Part shown: piece by piece, positions 6,643-15,249 of the stretch
Layout: each line of letters begins with the position of its first letter
How positions within the stretch are numbered: position 1 is the stretch's first letter
DNA from: Aminivibrio sp.
GTDB lineage: Bacteria; Synergistota; Synergistia; Synergistales; Aminobacteriaceae
Direction: 5' to 3'
Length of the DNA: 39,707 nt
Assembly: GCF_016756745.1 (NCBI RefSeq)
Contig: NZ_JAESIH010000050.1
Span: forward strand, 1-39,707
Notes under the pieces: generated by a model
The model's input: the letters and a program-made list of their open reading frames with translations, nothing else
Database searches by the model: none
What the model was told of the DNA's origin: nothing
Made by a program: the position numbers and the translations under genes

Positions 6643-7545
6643 ATGGAGAGAAATGACGAAGCAAGACGAATAACCTTTCTGGGGCTCGTGATCAATCTTT
6701 TTCTTACAGCAGGGAAGTACTTTGCGGGCTATTTCGGCAGGAGTTCTGCCATGATCGCCGATGCTACCCATTCCCTGTCCGACCTGCTGACCGATCTCAT
6801 AGTGTACTTCGGGCTCTCGGCGGCGGGGAAGCCTGCCGATTCCCACCACCCTTACGGTCACGGCAAGATCGAAGCCGTCCTTTCGGCCGTGTGCGGGATC
6901 TCTCTGCTTCTTGCGGCGGGAGGAATCTTCTTCTCCGGAGCTGCGCGGATTTGGTCTTTCCTGGTGAGGGGCGCGGAAATGCCCGGTCCCGGAATGATCG
7001 CCCTTGCAGCCGCTGCAGTTTCCGTTCTGCTGAAGGAATGGCTCTTCCGGTACACCATCGAGGGAGGGAGGAGGCTTCAGAGCAGCGCGTTGATTGCCAA
7101 GGCATGGGACCATAGGTCCGACGCCCTCTCCTCTGTGGGTACGCTGGTTGGAATTGCCGGGGCCTTTTTCGGAGGTGAACGGTGGCGTGTTCTCGACCCC
7201 TTGGCCGCCCTGGTGGTGAGCGTCTTCATCGTGACCGCGGCACTGCCCATCCTGAGGGACAGCCTTGACGAGCTCATCGAGGCTGCTCTCCCGGGGGAGC
7301 TTGAAAAGGAGCTCCAGTCCGCAATCGTTTCCGTGCCGGAGGTTCGTTCTTTCCACAAGCTGAAGACCCGAAGGATAGGAAGCTCCATTGCCGTGGACGT
7401 GCATATTCAGATGAACGGGGCCCTGTCTCTCAGCGAAGCCCATGAAATATCCCGGAGGGTTGAACATGAGATCTGGGAGATTTTCGGCCATGACGCCCAT
7501 ATTTCCCTCCACATGGAACCCGCCTCGCAGGCGGCGGGCCGGTAA
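6643..7545 (+). CDS. Cation diffusion facilitator (CDF) family metal transporter
   Basis: A 300-residue membrane protein with the CDF layout: about six N-terminal membrane segments and a cytoplasmic C-terminal domain (about 205-300). The metal site residues are visible in the second segment (ADATHSLSDLLTD, about residues 37-49) and the fifth (AKAWDHRSDALSS, HxxxD). HPYGHGK follows segment 2, as is usual. Family members exchange cytosolic Zn2+, Fe2+, Mn2+ or similar ions for protons. The metal specificity is not assigned. AAGGAGA at 6630 precedes the ATG. It has its own promoter and appears monocistronic. Confidence 0.92.
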   Translation: MERNDEARRITFLGLVINLFLTAGKYFAGYFGRSSAMIADATHSLSDLLTDLIVYFGLSAAGKPADSHHPYGHGKIEAVLSAVCGISLLLAAGGIFFSGAARIWSFLVRGAEMPGPGMIALAAAAVSVLLKEWLFRYTIEGGRRLQSSALIAKAWDHRSDALSSVGTLVGIAGAFFGGERWRVLDPLAALVVSVFIVTAALPILRDSLDELIEAALPGELEKELQSAIVSVPEVRSFHKLKTRRIGSSIAVDVHIQMNGALSLSEAHEISRRVEHEIWEIFGHDAHISLHMEPASQAAGR

Positions 7546-7635
7546 GTTTTACGTTTTTGTCCTGTCTGCGCAAAAACAGAAAGTCGAAGCACTGTTCATT
7601 CCATTTCCCGCCAAGCAAAGGAGCGTTTTGAATTG

Positions 7636-9324
7636 ATGGAAACCCAGTCCGCAAAAGGCCCTCATTTTATTGAACAGATCATCCTGGATGACCTGAAAAA
7701 CGGTGTGGTGAAGGAAATCCGCACCCGTTTCCCTCCAGAGCCGAACGGATATCTCCATATCGGTCACGCCAAGTCCATCTGCCTGAACTTCGGTCTTGCG
7801 GAGCAGTTCGGGGGGACGTGCAATCTTCGTTTTGACGATACGAACCCAGCCAAGGAAGAGACGGAATACGTGGAGTCCATCATGCGGGATGTCCAGTGGC
7901 TCGGTTTCCGGTGGCACAAGCTGTGCTTCGCCTCAGATTACTTTCACCGGTTCCACGAATGGGCCCTCGAGCTGATCCGCACAGGAAAAGCCTACGTGGA
8001 CCACCAGTCAGCCGACGAAATCCGGGAGACCCGGGGAACCCTCACTGCCCCTGGAAAAGAGTCTCCGTACAGAAACCGTACCGTGGACGAAAACCTGGCC
8101 CTTTTCGAAAGTATGAGACGGGGAGATTTCGAGGACGGCACCTGCGTCCTCCGGGCGAAGATCGACATGGGCCACCCCAACCTGAACATGAGAGACCCGG
8201 TGCTGTACCGCATTCTTCACAGACGCCACTTCCGGTCCGGGGACGAGTGGTGCATCTATCCCATGTATGATTTTGCCCACGGATACGAGGACGCCATCGA
8301 GGGAGTCACCCATTCCATCTGCACCCTCGAGTTCGAGGATCACAGACCCCTTTACGAGTGGCTGCTGGACAATGTTTCCGTTCCCTGCAAACCGAGGCAG
8401 TTCGAGTTCGCCCGGCTGAACCTCACCTATACGGTGATGAGCAAGCGTCTTCTGCTTACCCTGGTGAACGAAAAAATCGTCTCGGGCTGGGATGACCCGA
8501 GAATGCCTACCATCAGCGGCATACGCCGCAGGGGGTACACTCCCTCGGCTCTTCGTCGGTTCTGCCAGGAAATCGGCGTGTCAAAGTCCAACAGTATGGT
8601 GGACATCGAATTTCTGCAGTACATCATCCGGGAAGAGCTGAATTTGGAGGCCCGGCGGGCCATGGCGGTACTCAATCCTTTGAAGGTGGTCATAGAGAAC
8701 TACCCTGAAGGACAAACCGAAATGCTCGAGGCGGAGAACAACCCGGAAAAGCCGGAGGACGGAACCAGACAGATACCCTTCTCCCGGGAGATTTTCATTG
8801 AACGGGACGATTTTATGGAAAACCCGCCGAAGAAATTCTTCCGTCTCTCTCCGGGAATGGAAGTGCGACTGAAGCACGCCTACCTTGTCACATGCACCGG
8901 CGTGATTAAAAAGGCGGATGGGGAAATCGTCGAACTACGCTGTACCTACGATCCCCGGAGCCGCGGCGGGGAGGCTCCCGACGGAAGGCGGGTCAAAGGC
9001 ACCCTTCACTGGGTTTCGGTTCCTCATGCTGTGAAGGCGGAGGTTCGCCTGTATGACAACCTGTTCACCCTGCGGGACATGTCAGCCATGGAAGAGGGAA
9101 AAACCTTTCGGGATTACCTGAACCCCGATTCCCTGAAAGTGCTGGAGAACTGTTTCGTGGAGCCCGGGCCGGCAAAAGCCGGACCGTTGGAGACGTTCCA
9201 GTTCCTGCGACAGGGATATTTCTGTGTCGACCCTGATTCCACCCCGGAAAGACCGGTATTCAACCGCACCGTTGCCTTGAAGGATTCCTGGGCGAAGTTG
9301 GTGCGGAAAGAGCAGGCGGAATAA
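7636..9324 (+). CDS. glnS: Glutaminyl-tRNA synthetase
   Basis: A 562-residue class I synthetase that charges tRNA-Gln. The HIGH motif is in [15 protein letters not shown] (HIGH at 41-44) and the second signature VMSKR is at about 267-271. DDTNPAKEE follows HIGH, and [20 protein letters not shown] is characteristic of GlnRS rather than GluRS. The C-terminal beta-barrel anticodon domain is complete. AAAGGAG (7617-7623) is 12 nt before ATG 7636 and 9 nt before an in-frame TTG at 7633, so TTG initiation is possible. The presence of GlnRS implies direct charging of tRNA-Gln, beside the gltX gene at 23177. Confidence 0.96.
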   Translation: METQSAKGPHFIEQIILDDLKNGVVKEIRTRFPPEPNGYLHIGHAKSICLNFGLAEQFGGTCNLRFDDTNPAKEETEYVESIMRDVQWLGFRWHKLCFASDYFHRFHEWALELIRTGKAYVDHQSADEIRETRGTLTAPGKESPYRNRTVDENLALFESMRRGDFEDGTCVLRAKIDMGHPNLNMRDPVLYRILHRRHFRSGDEWCIYPMYDFAHGYEDAIEGVTHSICTLEFEDHRPLYEWLLDNVSVPCKPRQFEFARLNLTYTVMSKRLLLTLVNEKIVSGWDDPRMPTISGIRRRGYTPSALRRFCQEIGVSKSNSMVDIEFLQYIIREELNLEARRAMAVLNPLKVVIENYPEGQTEMLEAENNPEKPEDGTRQIPFSREIFIERDDFMENPPKKFFRLSPGMEVRLKHAYLVTCTGVIKKADGEIVELRCTYDPRSRGGEAPDGRRVKGTLHWVSVPHAVKAEVRLYDNLFTLRDMSAMEEGKTFRDYLNPDSLKVLENCFVEPGPAKAGPLETFQFLRQGYFCVDPDSTPERPVFNRTVALKDSWAKLVRKEQAE

Positions 9325-9329
9325 TGAGG

Positions 9330-9362
9330 AACGGGAGGGGAAAATCCCCCTCCCGTTTTTTA
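9330..9362. terminator. Terminator between glnS and the convergent gene
   Basis: ACGGGAGGGG (9331-9340) pairs with CCCCTCCCGT (9347-9356), followed by a T-run to 9361. It overlaps the 3' end of the convergent minus-strand gene by a few bases. Confidence 0.85.
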
Positions 9363-9815
9363 AAGCGTCAGCTGTTTGATGTCCTCCAGCACCGTTTCTC
9401 CTTTGACCTTTTTTGCTTTCCCTCCTCCGATTTTTTCGCCCTTTGCCCCCACCTTCGCTTTGACGGACTGGTGTTGTTCCGAGGGCCTGAATACTGCTTT
9501 CAGAAGTACCGTGAGACCGGAGTAATTTGGTTTCTTCGGCAGATCGACCATTGCAAAAAAGTGATTGGAATTTACCCTGACCTTCACGGCAAACTTCTTG
9601 TTTCCTGGCCCGGAGGACCACGGAAGCCGGATGTCGAGGTGAACCATGGACCCCGGAGGAAGGTCGGTTTCTCCCCGGATGTGCAGCTTGTGTCCCTTGA
9701 CCGCGATTTCCTTGAGCTCCAGGGCGGAGAACAAGGACGCCTCGGCCGAAGAGAAGGAAACGGCGGGGAAAACTGCGAGAAGAAACAGCGCTGTAATAAG
9801 CAGTATTTTCCTCAT
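9360..9815 (-). CDS. Secreted protein of unknown function
   Basis: The 151-residue product has a clear signal peptide (MRKILLITALFLLAVFPAVSFSSAEA, probable cleavage near residue 25). The mature part is beta-rich (LELKEIAVKGHKLHIRGETDLPPGS, MVHLDIRLPW, KKFAVKVRVN) and ends in a Lys/Gly-rich segment. The beta pattern is that of a single Ig-like or fibronectin-like domain, as in exported adhesin or chaperone modules, but no family is recognised. GGGAGGTG precedes the ATG at 9815. It is divergent from the zinc-ribbon gene at 10043 and convergent with glnS. Confidence 0.75.
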   Translation of the reverse strand: MRKILLITALFLLAVFPAVSFSSAEASLFSALELKEIAVKGHKLHIRGETDLPPGSMVHLDIRLPWSSGPGNKKFAVKVRVNSNHFFAMVDLPKKPNYSGLTVLLKAVFRPSEQHQSVKAKVGAKGEKIGGGKAKKVKGETVLEDIKQLTL

Positions 9816-9883
9816 GAAAACACCTCCCTAAAAAATGTAATCTCTTTCTTTATTTTCCGTTCAGTTCCGGAAAAAGGAAAGGG

Positions 9884-9924
9884 GAAAATGCCTGTTTCCC
9901 TCCTGGAGAAAAGCAGGCATTTTC
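9884..9924. other. Long inverted repeat in a divergent intergenic region
   Basis: GAAAATGCCTG (9884-9894) pairs perfectly with CAGGCATTTTC (9914-9924) over a 19-nt loop. It lies between the divergent genes starting at 9815 (minus) and 10043 (plus). No proper T-tract follows on either strand, so it is not a convincing terminator; an operator or a leader hairpin is possible. A second palindrome, GATTTCC-TATG-GGAAATC, lies at 9994-10011 near the downstream gene. Confidence 0.5.
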
Positions 9925-10042
9925 TCCATTTACGGAGAAGTGCTGAGGGGCGGGAAGAAGAGAAGTGCTACAATAAAAATTAGCATACTATGCGATTTCC
10001 TATGGGAAATCTTCGGAAATGCGTAGAGGAGGTTCGCCCGAT

Positions 10043-11518
10043 ATGGTTGGATACGATGAAAACGGCTTTTCCCCAAGCGGAGAGGACAGTGGAAGAAAAT
10101 GCCCCGAGTGCGGCGAAGAGGTGAACGGAAAATTCCGGTTCTGCCCGGCATGCGGAACGGCAATTCCTGTTCCTGAAGTTCCGGCCCAGGAGCCTCTTCA
10201 TCCCAGCACGGCGGTACCTCGTCAGGAACCGCCTTCCAGGGGGCAGTCCATTCCGCGCCGCGGCGCCAGGTTTGCCGTCAATGGAAACGAGCCGGAGCCG
10301 GGAAGACGGTTCAGGCCCAACGCTGACAGAACGGAGGCGAGTTTCCGGGAGTTTAACGCCGTGGCCCGGCCGAGGCGGCGAAGGGGCAACCGAAAGAGTA
10401 CCCTTCCTCTTATCTTTGCCCTTCTTTTATTTTTGGCTTCCATCGGCGGAGGGGTGTACTGGTTCCTCCGACAGGGGGAAGATTTGCCCCTGGATGCCGT
10501 GGAGTGGGAGCCGGAGAAAACTTCCTCTGCACCTGGTCCGGCCCCGGAGGAGCCGTCACCTGCCGGTACCCGGACGGCTGAAAATCCCGAGGGGACTGCA
10601 GAAGTCCCGGGAGAGACAGTGCAGCCGGCCGGCCCTACGGCTTCTACTCCTGTGCCTTTTGCGTCCGCCGTTCCCGGTGAAATTCCCGAGGTCACCCTAC
10701 CGACCCGGGGAATCGTCATCGGTTCCAGCGTCAATCTACGCACTTCTCACACCATTGAAAGTCCCGTGGCGGGAAGAGTCTCTGCCGGAAACAGGCTCGA
10801 GGTTCTCGAATCCTGGACTCCTGACGACAGTGCCGAAGCAGTTACCCTCTCGGACGTCGAGTTGACCGCGCCGGACGGAAAGAAAGTCAAGGTTGCACGC
10901 GGGAGGGGCGTTACGGTGACCGGTCTTCCCGACGCTTCGGGGATGGTGAAAGTGATCCTGCCCGAGGACAGGAACAAGGTGGTATACAGTGTATCATCCT
11001 CGTCTTTGAGTGATCCCCAGGCATGGCCCTGGTATAGGGTGAAGCCCCAGGGAGGCGGAAAGGAAGGCTGGATCTTCGGCAAATTCCTGACCGTGCTGGA
11101 TACCCGTGAAGAATCGCTGTCCGTGCTGTATCTCGAAAGGGTCCTTACTTCCTACGGCACCACGAAGGAGCAGATCCAGGAGGTGCTGGGAAAACCTCAG
11201 AAAACCTCGGCCCGCAAGGTAAAGACTTCCGAGGGGGAGGGTACCGAGACCACCCTCACGTTCAGCGGCGGAACCTTTGTTGTCTATGAGGGACCGGGCG
11301 GCCCTGAAGTGAAGAAAATAATCCTCACATCGGCGAAGTATCCCCTTGACGGGGGCCTTGCCGTTGGAATGGAGAGACGGCAGGTCCTTTCTCTCCTGGG
11401 CCACCCGAACGATCTTGTAAAGGGAGAGGAAATCTACAGGGCCAGCAAGACCACAGGCATCAGGATAAAATACGGAAACTACAGGGTGAAATCAGTGACC
11501 GCCGGGGTGCTCAATTGA
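10043..11518 (+). CDS. Zinc-ribbon, single-span membrane protein with SH3-like domain
   Basis: A 491-residue multi-domain protein. A double-CxxC zinc ribbon is at about residues 20-42 (CPECGEEV...FRFCPACGTAIP), then a basic linker, a single membrane span at about 120-142 (TLPLIFALLLFLASIGGGVYWFL), a Pro/Ala/Glu-rich linker, a bacterial SH3-like region (IVIGSSVNLRTSHTIESPVAGRV, about 225-255, and WYRVKPQGGGKEGWIFGKFL) and a C-terminal two-repeat region resembling SmpA/OmlA folds (TKEQIQEVLGKPQ; GMERRQVLSLLGHP). The inferred topology is cytoplasmic ribbon and exported SH3, perhaps contacting the cell wall. ATG 10043 is preferred over 10019 because GAGGAGG (10026-10032) lies between them. The next gene overlaps its stop. 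Confidence 0.8.
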   Translation: MVGYDENGFSPSGEDSGRKCPECGEEVNGKFRFCPACGTAIPVPEVPAQEPLHPSTAVPRQEPPSRGQSIPRRGARFAVNGNEPEPGRRFRPNADRTEASFREFNAVARPRRRRGNRKSTLPLIFALLLFLASIGGGVYWFLRQGEDLPLDAVEWEPEKTSSAPGPAPEEPSPAGTRTAENPEGTAEVPGETVQPAGPTASTPVPFASAVPGEIPEVTLPTRGIVIGSSVNLRTSHTIESPVAGRVSAGNRLEVLESWTPDDSAEAVTLSDVELTAPDGKKVKVARGRGVTVTGLPDASGMVKVILPEDRNKVVYSVSSSSLSDPQAWPWYRVKPQGGGKEGWIFGKFLTVLDTREESLSVLYLERVLTSYGTTKEQIQEVLGKPQKTSARKVKTSEGEGTETTLTFSGGTFVVYEGPGGPEVKKIILTSAKYPLDGGLAVGMERRQVLSLLGHPNDLVKGEEIYRASKTTGIRIKYGNYRVKSVTAGVLN

Positions 11519-13503
11519 CAGACCTTTCGACTATGTCGGTCCCGCCCGTTCCCGGAACTTCCTTCTTCCCCGTGAGCAGGGAAGAAATGGAGGCAAGAGG
11601 TTGGGCGGGGCTCGATTTTCTTCTGATCAGCGGAGATGCCTACGTGGATCATCCGAGCTTCGGACCGGCTGTCATCGCCAGGGTTCTCGAAAGCAGAGGG
11701 TTCAGGGTGGGCATTCTCCCCCAGCCGGACTGGAGGAGCAGGGAACCCTTCCTCGCCATGGGGCGTCCCAGGCTCGCCGCCCTAGTGACAGCGGGGAACC
11801 TTGATTCCATGCTCAATAGGCTTACCGCTTCGAAAAAAAGCAGGAGCCGGGACAGCTATTCTCCGGGAGGAAAGGCAGGCCTGCGTCCCGACAGGGCGAC
11901 CATCGTCTACGGCAGCCGGGTACGGGAATGCTGGAAGGATATCCCGCTGATCATCGGCGGTGTAGAAGCGAGCCTTCGCCGGTTTGCCCATTACGATTAC
12001 TGGTCCGATGAAGTCCGTCGGTCCGTCCTCGTAGACAGCGGGGCGGATCTCCTGGTGTACGGAATGGGAGAAAAACAGATCGCCGGGATTGCCGCTCTTC
12101 TCGACCGGGGTGTGCCCGTGGAGAAGATCCGTTCCGTTCGGGGAACCATGTACCGGTCCTCCGCTTATCCTGAAGACGGAAAGACGGTGGAGGTTCCTTC
12201 CTGGGAGGAAGTCTCCTCGGACAGGAAGAAGTTTGCGGAAGCCTTCAGGCTCCAGTATCCCGAGCAGGACCCCTTCCACGGGAAAGCGGTCGCCCAGCGC
12301 TTCGGGACTGTCTGGGCCATCCAGAACCCCCCTCCCCGTCCCCTGACCATGGATGAAATGGACGAGATTTACGGCTATCCCTATACCAGGACCTACCATC
12401 CCATGTACGAGAAGGATGGAGGCGTACCGGCCATCGAGGAAGTCCGCTTCAGTCTCACGAGCCACAGGGGGTGTTTCGGGAGCTGTTCTTTCTGTGCCAT
12501 ACACTACCACCAGGGAAGAATCATCCAGGCGAGAAGCCACGGTTCCCTGGTGGAAGAAGCGCGGCTCCTTACCACTCTGCCCGATTTCAAGGGGTATATT
12601 CACGATGTTGGAGGGCCCACGGCGAACTTTCGCATTCCTGCCTGCGATGAGCAGCTCGTCCGGGGTGCCTGCAGGGGCCGTCAGTGCCTGTTCCCCTCTC
12701 CCTGTCCGAAGCTCCGGGCAGACCACAGCGACTATCTCGAACTGCTCGGAAAGCTCCGGGCCCTGGCGGGGGTAAAAAAAGTCTTCATCAGGTCGGGAAT
12801 TCGTTTTGATTACCTCATGGCGGACAAAAAGACGCCGTTCCTGGAGGAACTGTGTGCCCACCACGTGAGCGGACAGCTCAAGGTGGCGCCGGAACACGTA
12901 TCGCCGGCTGTTCTGTCGGTGATGGGGAAGCCCGGCTGCGAAGTGTACGGGAAGTTCATGGAGGCGTACGCCGAGGTGAACAGAAAGCTGGGGAAGAAGC
13001 AGTATCTGGTTCCCTACTTCATTTCTTCCCATCCGGGAGCGGATCTGAAGGATGCGGTGCGGCTGGCCGAGTATCTGCGGGACATCAGGTTCCAGCCCGA
13101 ACAGGTCCAGGATTTCATCCCAACGCCGGGGAGCCTGTCCACCTGCATATATTACACTGGGATGGACCCGTTTTCGGGGAAGAAGGTTCACGTACCGAAG
13201 GACAGGAATGAACGGAAAATGCAGCGGGCTCTTCTGCAGTACCGGGAGCCGAAGAACAGAGAGACCGTCATCCGGGCACTGAAGGCTGCGGGGAGGTCGG
13301 ACCTTGTTGGTGAGGGGCCCCGCTGTCTCGTCAGGGAGCAACATAAAGAAACCCGCCGGGGGAAGGAGTCCTCTTCAGCGGGGAGAAGCGCACAAAAGAT
13401 GCGGGCAGGAAAACCTACGGCTTCTCCCCGGCCGGGAGACAGCCGGAAAGCGCCCTCACGAGGGCCGGGCCGGTCTCCGTCAGAAGGACGGCGGCCAGGA
13501 TAA
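11515..13503 (+). CDS. YgiQ family radical SAM protein
   Basis: A 662-residue YgiQ-type radical SAM protein. The N-terminal domain (LDFLLISGDAYVDHPSFGPAVIARVLESRGF) is B12-binding-like. The radical SAM cluster motif is HRGCFGSCSFCAIHYHQGR with cysteines at 320, 324 and 327. QVQDFIPTPGSLSTCIYYTGMDPF follows, as in the family. Its reaction has not been established. It probably starts with TTG at 11515, overlapping the upstream stop codon; ATG 11533 is an alternative. The C-terminal 50 residues are a basic, low-complexity tail that overlaps the convergent EamA gene by 89 bp. Confidence 0.92.
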   Translation: MTDLSTMSVPPVPGTSFFPVSREEMEARGWAGLDFLLISGDAYVDHPSFGPAVIARVLESRGFRVGILPQPDWRSREPFLAMGRPRLAALVTAGNLDSMLNRLTASKKSRSRDSYSPGGKAGLRPDRATIVYGSRVRECWKDIPLIIGGVEASLRRFAHYDYWSDEVRRSVLVDSGADLLVYGMGEKQIAGIAALLDRGVPVEKIRSVRGTMYRSSAYPEDGKTVEVPSWEEVSSDRKKFAEAFRLQYPEQDPFHGKAVAQRFGTVWAIQNPPPRPLTMDEMDEIYGYPYTRTYHPMYEKDGGVPAIEEVRFSLTSHRGCFGSCSFCAIHYHQGRIIQARSHGSLVEEARLLTTLPDFKGYIHDVGGPTANFRIPACDEQLVRGACRGRQCLFPSPCPKLRADHSDYLELLGKLRALAGVKKVFIRSGIRFDYLMADKKTPFLEELCAHHVSGQLKVAPEHVSPAVLSVMGKPGCEVYGKFMEAYAEVNRKLGKKQYLVPYFISSHPGADLKDAVRLAEYLRDIRFQPEQVQDFIPTPGSLSTCIYYTGMDPFSGKKVHVPKDRNERKMQRALLQYREPKNRETVIRALKAAGRSDLVGEGPRCLVREQHKETRRGKESSSAGRSAQKMRAGKPTASPRPGDSRKAPSRGPGRSPSEGRRPG

Positions 13504-14326
13504 GGGCGCAGCCCGCAGCCATCCTCGGCGTGAAGACCTCGCCAAGAAAATAGATTCCCGCAAGGGCACCGAAGACCGACTCCAGGCTCAGTATGATGGC
13601 CGTATGGGTTGAAGGCGTGAATTTCTGGGCCACGTTCTGAACGGCGAAGGCGAAAACGGTGCAGAAGAGCACCGTAAAGGCGATACTCCACAAACCGGAC
13701 CCGCCGTTAAAGCCGGGCCATGTCTCGAAGGCCAGGGCGAAGGGAAAACTGAGGAGACCGACCATGAAAATCTGGACAATGGCCAGGATCACAGGGTCGG
13801 TTTTTGCGGCGAAGTGTTCTATGGCCAGTATGTGGCAGGCGAAAAAGACGGCGCACACCAGCGTAAGGGTGTCCCCCGCGCCGACTGCCGAGCCCTCCTG
13901 AAGGGTGAGCATCGCCATACCGGCCAGGCAGACGGCCGACGCCACGAAGGAGAGAAGCCCGGGAAACCGCTTCCTGAAGACCCAGGAGAGCAGTGGAACG
14001 ATGACCACGTAGGTGGCGGTGAGAAAGGCCTGTTTCCCGGGCGTGGTGAAGTTCAGGCCGAGAGTCTGGGTGGAAAACCCGAGAAAGAGAAAGACTCCGA
14101 TGATCGCTCCCGCCTTTATGTCTGCGGGGGAGACACCGGCGAGTCTTTTCCGGAACAGTGCGGCCATGAGCGCAGCCCCGGAACCGAAACGGAGCGTTAG
14201 CAGCCAGAACGTCGGGTAGCTTTCGAGAGCATCCTTCATCGCCACGAAGCCGAGCCCCCAGAAGAGGGCGACCAGCATCAGGGAAATATCCGCGAGAAAC
14301 GTTTTCAAACCTGCAGAAAGAGCCAT
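13415..14326 (-). CDS. EamA/DMT family transporter
   Basis: A 303-residue protein with about ten hydrophobic segments in two EamA repeats (first LVALFWGLGFVAMKDALESYPTFWLLTLRFG; second repeat starts near GDTLTLVCAVFFACHILAIEHFA, with SLESVFGALAGIYFLGE at its end). Members of this drug/metabolite transporter superfamily export amino acids, metabolites or toxic compounds; the substrate is unknown. The start ATG 14326 is chosen because a GTG further upstream at 14368 would place the -10 promoter element inside the coding region, and GGGAGTG is 8 nt before 14326. Its 3' end overlaps the ygiQ-like gene. Confidence 0.88.
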   Translation of the reverse strand: MALSAGLKTFLADISLMLVALFWGLGFVAMKDALESYPTFWLLTLRFGSGAALMAALFRKRLAGVSPADIKAGAIIGVFLFLGFSTQTLGLNFTTPGKQAFLTATYVVIVPLLSWVFRKRFPGLLSFVASAVCLAGMAMLTLQEGSAVGAGDTLTLVCAVFFACHILAIEHFAAKTDPVILAIVQIFMVGLLSFPFALAFETWPGFNGGSGLWSIAFTVLFCTVFAFAVQNVAQKFTPSTHTAIILSLESVFGALAGIYFLGEVFTPRMAAGCALILAAVLLTETGPALVRALSGCLPAGEKP

Positions 14327-14358
14327 GTTTTTCACTCCCATAGGAAATAACTCGGGAG

Positions 14359-14387
14359 AGTATACCACTTCCCAGCCTGGGTGTAAG
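14359..14387 (-). promoter_or_regulatory. Promoter of the EamA transporter gene
   Basis: On the minus strand CTTACA (14387-14382) and TATACT (14364-14359) are 17 bp apart. Initiation near 14352 gives a leader of about 25 nt before the ATG at 14326. Confidence 0.55.
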
Positions 14388-14420
14388 GAAGTTTCGCAAT
14401 TCGTTTGCGTTTTAGATTAA

Positions 14421-14643
14421 CCTAAACCCGCAGTTTTTCCAGGCGGAGAAAGTGGCGCCGGGCATAAGGTGAATTCGCCCTCCCCGGGGGCGAGAAACCG
14501 GCATGGATGTCGATTTCGCAGGCAGACAACCGGCGAACGCAGAGAGCCGCGGGACTCGCCCGGGCAGTTGTCACGAACGACAATCAGCACCCCCCCGCCC
14601 AAGCGTTCCCCGGTGACGCTCCCCGCTGAGGTGCGGATTTAGG
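14421..14643 (+). repeat. Dispersed MITE-like element, copy B (223 bp)
   Basis: Ends are CCTAAACCCGC (14421-14431) and GCGGATTTAGG (14633-14643), with one mismatch in the left end. Left module GGCGCCGGGCATAAGGTGAA and right module GTTCCCCGGTGACGCTCCCC match copies A and C. The interior shares with copy C a GAAACCG..ATGTCG hairpin, the segment CAACCGGCGAACGCAG and the GCAGTTGTC/GACAATC hairpin, but lacks C's GGGGCGAAGAGATTATCCCC part. No coding capacity and no clear 5-bp target duplication. It ends 15 bp before the -35 of the hydrogenase operon promoter. Confidence 0.87.
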
Positions 14644-14653
14644 GATATTAACT

Positions 14654-14685
14654 TTCATTTACAATGAATCGAACCGTAGTATAAT
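14654..14685 (+). promoter_or_regulatory. Promoter and candidate operator of the mbh operon
   Basis: TTTACA (14658-14663), 16-bp spacer and a perfect TATAAT (14680-14685). Overlapping the -35 is a perfect inverted repeat TTCATT-TAC-AATGAA (14654-14668), a candidate regulator site. A further TTCATT occurs in the leader at about 14733. The predicted leader is about 70 nt. Confidence 0.75.
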
Positions 14686-14763
14686 GTATCCGATGTTTTT
14701 TTCGCTCTCCGGGTCTCCGGAAATTTATCATAGTTCATTATCTTAAGACTGGAGGTGGAGCAT

Positions 14764-15249
14764 GTGTTCATTTTCATTGCCTCGTTTCTGATGTATCTTC
14801 TCCTCGTGTGGTCCGGAGGGGGCATTCCGCTGGTTGAAGTGCTCATCGGGCTTCTCGTGGCGGGAGTTGTCACCTATGCCTACACCACATGGCATCCGGG
14901 GAGGAAACTCAGCAGACGGGGACTCGAGCCCAAACGCTGGCTCGACTTTGTGACCTATCTTTTCGGGCCCTTTGCCCTCGGCATGGCGAAGGCGAACATC
15001 GATGTAGCGATACGGGTCATCACCGGAAACATTCGGCCCGGCATCGTCAGGGTGAACCCCGGATTGAACAGCGATGTCGCCAAGACGGTGCTGGCGAATT
15101 CCATCACGCTTACGCCGGGGACGCTCACCGTGGATGTGGACGATGCGGGGGAATTTTACATCCACTGGATCTACGTGGAGGACGAAAATCCTTCGGAGGA
15201 GCAGTTGTACGGAAAATTCGCCCTCTGGGCAAGGAGGTTGGCTGAATGA
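14764..15249 (+). CDS. mbhA: Mbh hydrogenase antiporter module, MrpE-like subunit MbhA
   Basis: A 161-residue protein with two N-terminal membrane segments (FIFIASFLMYLLLVWSG; LVEVLIGLLVAGVVTYAYTTW) and a soluble C-terminal part with NPGLNSDVAKTVLANSITLTPGTLTVDVDD, the MrpE/MnhE signature. It belongs to the Mrp Na+/H+ antiporter half of Mbh. GTG 14764 is chosen because GGAGGTGG (14751-14758) lies in front of it, and the in-frame GTG at 14755 overlaps that ribosome binding site. It is the first gene of a 14-gene operon and overlaps the next gene by 4 bp. Confidence 0.9.
   Translation: MFIFIASFLMYLLLVWSGGGIPLVEVLIGLLVAGVVTYAYTTWHPGRKLSRRGLEPKRWLDFVTYLFGPFALGMAKANIDVAIRVITGNIRPGIVRVNPGLNSDVAKTVLANSITLTPGTLTVDVDDAGEFYIHWIYVEDENPSEEQLYGKFALWARRLAE

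Noticed and set aside
6391-7512. Long minus-strand reading frame of 373 codons opposite the CDF gene
   Set aside because: It is a high-GC shadow of the CDF transporter gene and runs through repeat copy A; its product has no protein-like pattern.
7545-7580. GTTTTTG...CAAAAAC inverted repeat after the CDF gene as a terminator
   Set aside because: The stem is AT-only and is not followed by a T-run.
11782-13344. Minus-strand reading frame of 520 codons opposite the ygiQ-like gene
   Set aside because: Shadow frame without ribosome binding site or family features.
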